Origin: Cohnella thermotolerans DSM 17683
GTDB lineage: Bacteria > Bacillota > Bacilli > Paenibacillales > Paenibacillaceae
DNA length: 64,000 bases
Assembly (NCBI RefSeq): GCF_000429825.1
Contig: NZ_AUCP01000035.1
Span: forward strand, 1 to 64,000
Direction: 5' to 3'
Position 1 is the first letter of the stretch. Every line of letters begins with the position of its first letter. Both the position numbers and the translations under genes were made by a program. Of this stretch, positions 61,261 to 64,000 are shown one piece after another. Below the pieces are notes generated by a model. That model did not search any database, was not told the DNA's origin, and worked only from the letters and a program-made list of their open reading frames with translations.

Positions 61261-61289
61261 TTGAATTTATAAATCGGGTGTCCTAGAAT
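61261..61289 (+). promoter_or_regulatory. Promoter of azlCD
   Basis: TTGAAT (61261-61266) and TAGAAT (61284-61289) with a 17-base spacer, 48 bases before the azlC start. Confidence 0.65.
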
Positions 61290-61336
61290 ATGGCTAAACC
61301 TAGCATACTGTACTTCGATAGATTTCTGGAGGATCA

Positions 61337-62095
61337 ATGAGGCCGGAGAAGAGAATCGACCGAGAGACGCATGCCCCTCCTGACATCAAGCATGAAGCGC
61401 AAGCAAGCGGCGAAAGCTTCCTTCAAGGCGTAAAAGATTGCGTCCCGACGTTGTTAAGTTATTTGAGCATCGGATTTGCCGTTGGCGTCGTTGGCAAGAC
61501 GGCGGGATTAAGCATAGCAGAAATCGCCTTCATGTCATTGCTCATTTATGCCGGTTCCGCCCAATTTATATTTGCCGGAATGGTCACGGCGAACGGTTCG
61601 GCCGCTGCGATTATACTGACCATTTTCATCGTCAATCTTCGTCATCTCTTGCTAAGTGCGGCCTTATCTCCTTACTTTCGCCATCTATCTCCCTTGCGGA
61701 ACATGTGGATCGGTTCTTTGCTTACGGACGAGACGTTCGGAGTTGCCATGAATCATATAACGCAAAAGAGCGCAATCAGCGAGAAATGGATGGTCGGGCT
61801 TAATCTCGCCGCTTATTTGAATTGGCTGATCGCAACTCTATTGGGAGCCGTGTTAGGCCAGTGGATAACAAATCCCGAGAAGTACGGCCTTGATTTTGCG
61901 CTGACAGCGATGTTTATCGGACTTCTTGTCCTGCAGATAGCAAGCAGAAAAAAGATCGCAAAAGACATCGTGGTTGCTTTAAGCGCTGCCGTCGTTGTCG
62001 TAGGAGCGAGTTTTGTAATATCCGGGAGTGCGGCCGTTATTGTGGCTACTATCGTCGCTGCAACAATAGGGATGGTGATGGAAAAATGGAAATAA
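61337..62095 (+). CDS. azlC: AzlC family branched-chain amino acid exporter subunit
   Basis: 252-residue membrane protein with GVKDCVPTLLSYLSIGFAVG, GSAQFIFAGMVTANGSAAAI (the AzlC hallmark), IVNLRHLLLSAALSPYF and LLTDETFGVAMNH. AzlC and the small AzlD form an exporter of branched-chain amino acids or analogues. ATG 61337 has GGAGG five bases upstream. The next gene overlaps by ten bases. No amino-acid-responsive regulator is adjacent. Confidence 0.93.
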   Translation: MRPEKRIDRETHAPPDIKHEAQASGESFLQGVKDCVPTLLSYLSIGFAVGVVGKTAGLSIAEIAFMSLLIYAGSAQFIFAGMVTANGSAAAIILTIFIVNLRHLLLSAALSPYFRHLSPLRNMWIGSLLTDETFGVAMNHITQKSAISEKWMVGLNLAAYLNWLIATLLGAVLGQWITNPEKYGLDFALTAMFIGLLVLQIASRKKIAKDIVVALSAAVVVVGASFVISGSAAVIVATIVAATIGMVMEKWK

Positions 62096-62412
62096 GATGG
62101 TATATTCTAATAACAATCGTAGGAGCCTCCATAGCAACCTTCATTCCAAGAGTCCTTCCTCTCATGGTGCTTAGTCGATTGAATATTCCCGCCTGGGCCA
62201 TGCGATGGCTGAATGATGTTCCCGTTGCCGTTATGGCCGCTTTAGTCGGTCAAGAGTTATTGCTGTCGGATGGGAAATTCTCGCTCCACGCCAACAGCGC
62301 CGGGATCCTTGCCGCATTGCCGGCTTTTCTCGTCGCCTTATTCACTCGAAGCCTGCTGGGAACCGTTGTGACCGGGATCCTTGCGATGTTGTTGCTGCGT
62401 TTGGTTTATTAG
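62086..62412 (+). CDS. azlD: AzlD family small exporter subunit
   Basis: 108 residues with about four membrane segments: IRWYILITIVGASIATFIPR, RVLPLMVLSRLNIPAWAMRW (the R-x-L-P motif of AzlD) and LPAFLVALFTRSLLGTVVTG. Overlaps azlC by ten bases, so the two are translated together. Confidence 0.92.
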   Translation: MEIRWYILITIVGASIATFIPRVLPLMVLSRLNIPAWAMRWLNDVPVAVMAALVGQELLLSDGKFSLHANSAGILAALPAFLVALFTRSLLGTVVTGILAMLLLRLVY

Positions 62413-62456
62413 AAGCCCGTCATCGTAAGCGCAACACGCCGGACACGGCGACAAAG

Positions 62457-62492
62457 AAAGCGGGCTCTGCGCCGCAACGCGAAACCCGCTTC
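62457..62492. terminator. Terminator between azlD and the FMN reductase (bidirectional)
   Basis: GAAAGCGGG...CCCGCTTC around CTCTGCGCCGCAACGCGAAA. On the minus strand it is followed by TTTCTTTG, 16 bases past the reductase stop. Third member of the hairpin family at 26688 and 51080. Confidence 0.75.
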
Positions 62493-62507
62493 AACCGTTA
62501 TTTGCCT

Positions 62508-63056
62508 TTATCTCAATGTTTTAAGCGCGCCGCTCCAAGCAACGACCTGATCGAGCATGGCATTCACATTGGCCAGGTGAAGATCGGCAGGCTTGAACAC
62601 GGAGAAGTTCTCGAAGTCGGTAAACAACGATAAGGTCGGATGAACGCGAACGTCCGCCACGGAGAGTTCGCCCAGTATCCCCCGCAGATGTTCAGCGGCT
62701 CGGGCCCCACCTGTAGATCCATAACTTACGATGCCGGCCGCCTTGTTATTCCATGGTTCGCGGGCCGAGTCAAGGGCGTTCTTCAAGGCGCCTGTAATGC
62801 TATGATTATATTCCTGGACAATGAATACGAATCCGTCCAGGCTCTCGATCTTGGCATTCCAAGAAGCGATTCCCGGTTCCTGCCCGGTGCCTTCGCCGAC
62901 GAACGGCAGTTTGTACTCCGCAATATCCACAATTTCGTACTCGGCATCCCCGCGTTTATCCGCGATTTTTTTCACCCATTGGCCGACTTGCGGGCTTACA
63001 CGTCCTTGGCGGGTGCTGCCAAGAATAATACCGATCTTCAACTTCTCGTTTGCCAA
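62508..63056 (-). CDS. NAD(P)H-dependent FMN reductase (SsuE/azoreductase-like)
   Basis: 182-residue flavodoxin-like protein: IGIILGSTRQGRVSPQVGQW (phosphate loop), VQEYNHSITGALKNALD (typical of NADPH-dependent FMN reductases), IVSYGSTGGARAAEHLR. It could supply FMNH2 to the monooxygenases of this window, although it is not in their operons. TTG start with AGGAGGG upstream. A TATAAT box lies about 52 bases upstream, but its -35 region would fall in or at the edge of the adjacent transposase gene, so its transcription may depend on that insertion. Confidence 0.9.
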   Translation of the reverse strand: MANEKLKIGIILGSTRQGRVSPQVGQWVKKIADKRGDAEYEIVDIAEYKLPFVGEGTGQEPGIASWNAKIESLDGFVFIVQEYNHSITGALKNALDSAREPWNNKAAGIVSYGSTGGARAAEHLRGILGELSVADVRVHPTLSLFTDFENFSVFKPADLHLANVNAMLDQVVAWSGALKTLR

Positions 63057-63118
63057 ATCCTATCCCTCCTATCGAAAATCCAGATATTTAACGGACTTTC
63101 CATTAAATTATACATGAG

Positions 63119-64000
63119 TTATGCACTTCGCCCCAATTCTTGGTAGCTGCTCTTTGAAAACCATCGTAAATCCAGGCTTTCGGGCCAAAACAACCGAAAT
63201 AAACTTGCAAATTGCTGCGCTTGTATGTCAAAATCAACGTAGACTCGCTCTTTCCCCTTGTGGGTTCGAGTGTTGATCTGACAACGAGTGTGGAAGAGGC
63301 CGCGGACCATTTCGCCGTGGGTGCAGCCTTCATCATCACTCGTTTTTTCTTTGTTCAGTTGCCATAGTGCGTAAGCGAGAAGAGTTTCGGCCGCAAATAG
63401 TAGCTCCAAATGCGCGTGATGATGGGCTTCCGACGTCGAATGGCACTTTTCAAATCCAAGCTCCTGCTTAGCCGTCCGAAAAAACACCTCGATCCGCCAG
63501 CGTTTGACGTAGGTGCCGAGTGCTTGAAGCGGCACATCATGACGGTTACTAATGATGAGATAGGCGCCTCTGTAGGTGGCTGGAGACTCGTTGTCGTCGT
63601 CGGTTTTGCCGTGGGCGGTTTCCTCGTCTTCTTTTAGGCGGGTAGCGACTACGGCTGCAATCGGAACGAGGCGTTGCTTCTCAACCCGTTTGCCGTTGCG
63701 GTTCGTCACGGTGTAAGGCAGTTTCATATAGATATCGGGAATGGCGATGCCTACAAGTCCGGACGAACCGAGCTTTATCAAGTCTTTGAATACGGCTTTG
63801 ATGAGCATAATCGGCGTGACCGGAACAAACCGCTCCCGCCCTGTTCCCGGTTCGATGACCCGCTGAAACAGCGCGGTATTGCGCTTGGCCTTGGTCACCC
63901 AGTCATAACCGTTTGCCATCAGAAATACGAAAAACTCTTTGCACAAATACCAGCGATCCATGGCCACCCATAAGCGGCAAGAGACACTCTCGCGCAGCAT
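63119..64000 (-). CDS. IS4-family transposase, C-terminal part (runs off the window)
   Basis: Minus frame open to base 64000; 293 residues seen, N-terminus missing. The IS4 YREK signature Y-x2-R-x3-E-x6-K is present in TYVKRWRIEVFFRTAKQ, giving the third catalytic acid. A likely second Asp is in MDRWYLCKEF near the start of the visible part. QELGFEKCHSTSEAHHHAHL is common in this IS4 subgroup. The frame ends at TAA 63119 with no visible damage, so the element may be intact. I could not identify its inverted repeat between 63057 and 63118. Confidence 0.85.
   Translation of the reverse strand: MLRESVSCRLWVAMDRWYLCKEFFVFLMANGYDWVTKAKRNTALFQRVIEPGTGRERFVPVTPIMLIKAVFKDLIKLGSSGLVGIAIPDIYMKLPYTVTNRNGKRVEKQRLVPIAAVVATRLKEDEETAHGKTDDDNESPATYRGAYLIISNRHDVPLQALGTYVKRWRIEVFFRTAKQELGFEKCHSTSEAHHHAHLELLFAAETLLAYALWQLNKEKTSDDEGCTHGEMVRGLFHTRCQINTRTHKGKERVYVDFDIQAQQFASLFRLFWPESLDLRWFSKSSYQELGRSA

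Noticed and set aside
1-64000. CRISPR arrays, tRNA, rRNA, prophage genes, origins
   Set aside because: I looked for regular spaced repeats, tRNA cloverleaf cores and phage or replication genes and saw none.

Overview
The window looks like a chromosomal segment of a Gram-positive, GC-rich member of the Paenibacillaceae (Paenibacillus or Cohnella type). The grounds are strong AGGAGG ribosome-binding sites with frequent TTG and GTG starts, many CUT1 carbohydrate ABC importers with lipoprotein binding proteins, a sporulenol/squalene-hopene-type cyclase, and protein families typical of that group. I see no rRNA, tRNA, CRISPR array, prophage or replication origin. Both window ends are pieces of transposase genes (1-314 and 63119-64000).

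Layout. 0.3-4.8 kb (minus): an operon of amidohydrolase, lipoprotein, and two CUT1 permeases. 5.0-5.6 kb: an AT-rich broken methyltransferase and a large hairpin. 5.8-10.1 kb: a heterodimeric ABC exporter (one half frameshifted) facing a MarR regulator. 10.2-12.1 kb: a triterpene cyclase. 12.5-26.5 kb (minus): one long gene string with an ATPase, a 995-aa binding protein with N-terminal sugar-binding-like modules, two permeases, a beta-propeller/membrane protein, a DUF5696 glycosidase-like protein, two more permeases and a second binding protein. 26.8-29.6 kb (plus): two flavin-dependent monooxygenases. 29.6-30.25 kb: intergenic repeats. 30.3-32.6 kb: a nitroreductase and an FAD oxidoreductase. 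32.8-39.0 kb (minus): a LacI regulator, a CUT1 importer and a cytoplasmic sulfatase. 39.1-59.4 kb (minus apart from one LysR gene): two dipeptide-type ABC importers, two NtaA/CmoJ-like monooxygenases, two M20 deacylases (one frameshifted), an AhpD-like protein and an MFS transporter. 59.6-64 kb: an M32 carboxypeptidase, azlCD, an FMN reductase and an IS4-type transposase.

How the genes may work together. The monooxygenases, flavin reductases, M20 deacylases and peptide-type importers resemble the parts of the B. subtilis yxe/ytm routes that strip sulfur or carbon from N-acylated S-substituted cysteines. The three transcription units around the LysR gene share a promoter/operator motif (TTAT-N7-ATAR), so they probably form one regulon. 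The sulfatase-importer operon has two identical 14-bp LacI operators.

Most unusual signals. First, a recurring 5' leader: a tetraloop hairpin that overlaps the 5' arm of an intrinsic terminator, with stem covariation, ahead of at least four unrelated transcription units. Second, the 14-kb double-CUT1 / DUF5696 / beta-propeller locus. Third, the LysR-centred organosulfur-like regulon. Two clear frameshifts and several gene remnants (cysteine synthase, histidine kinase, methyltransferase) are also present.
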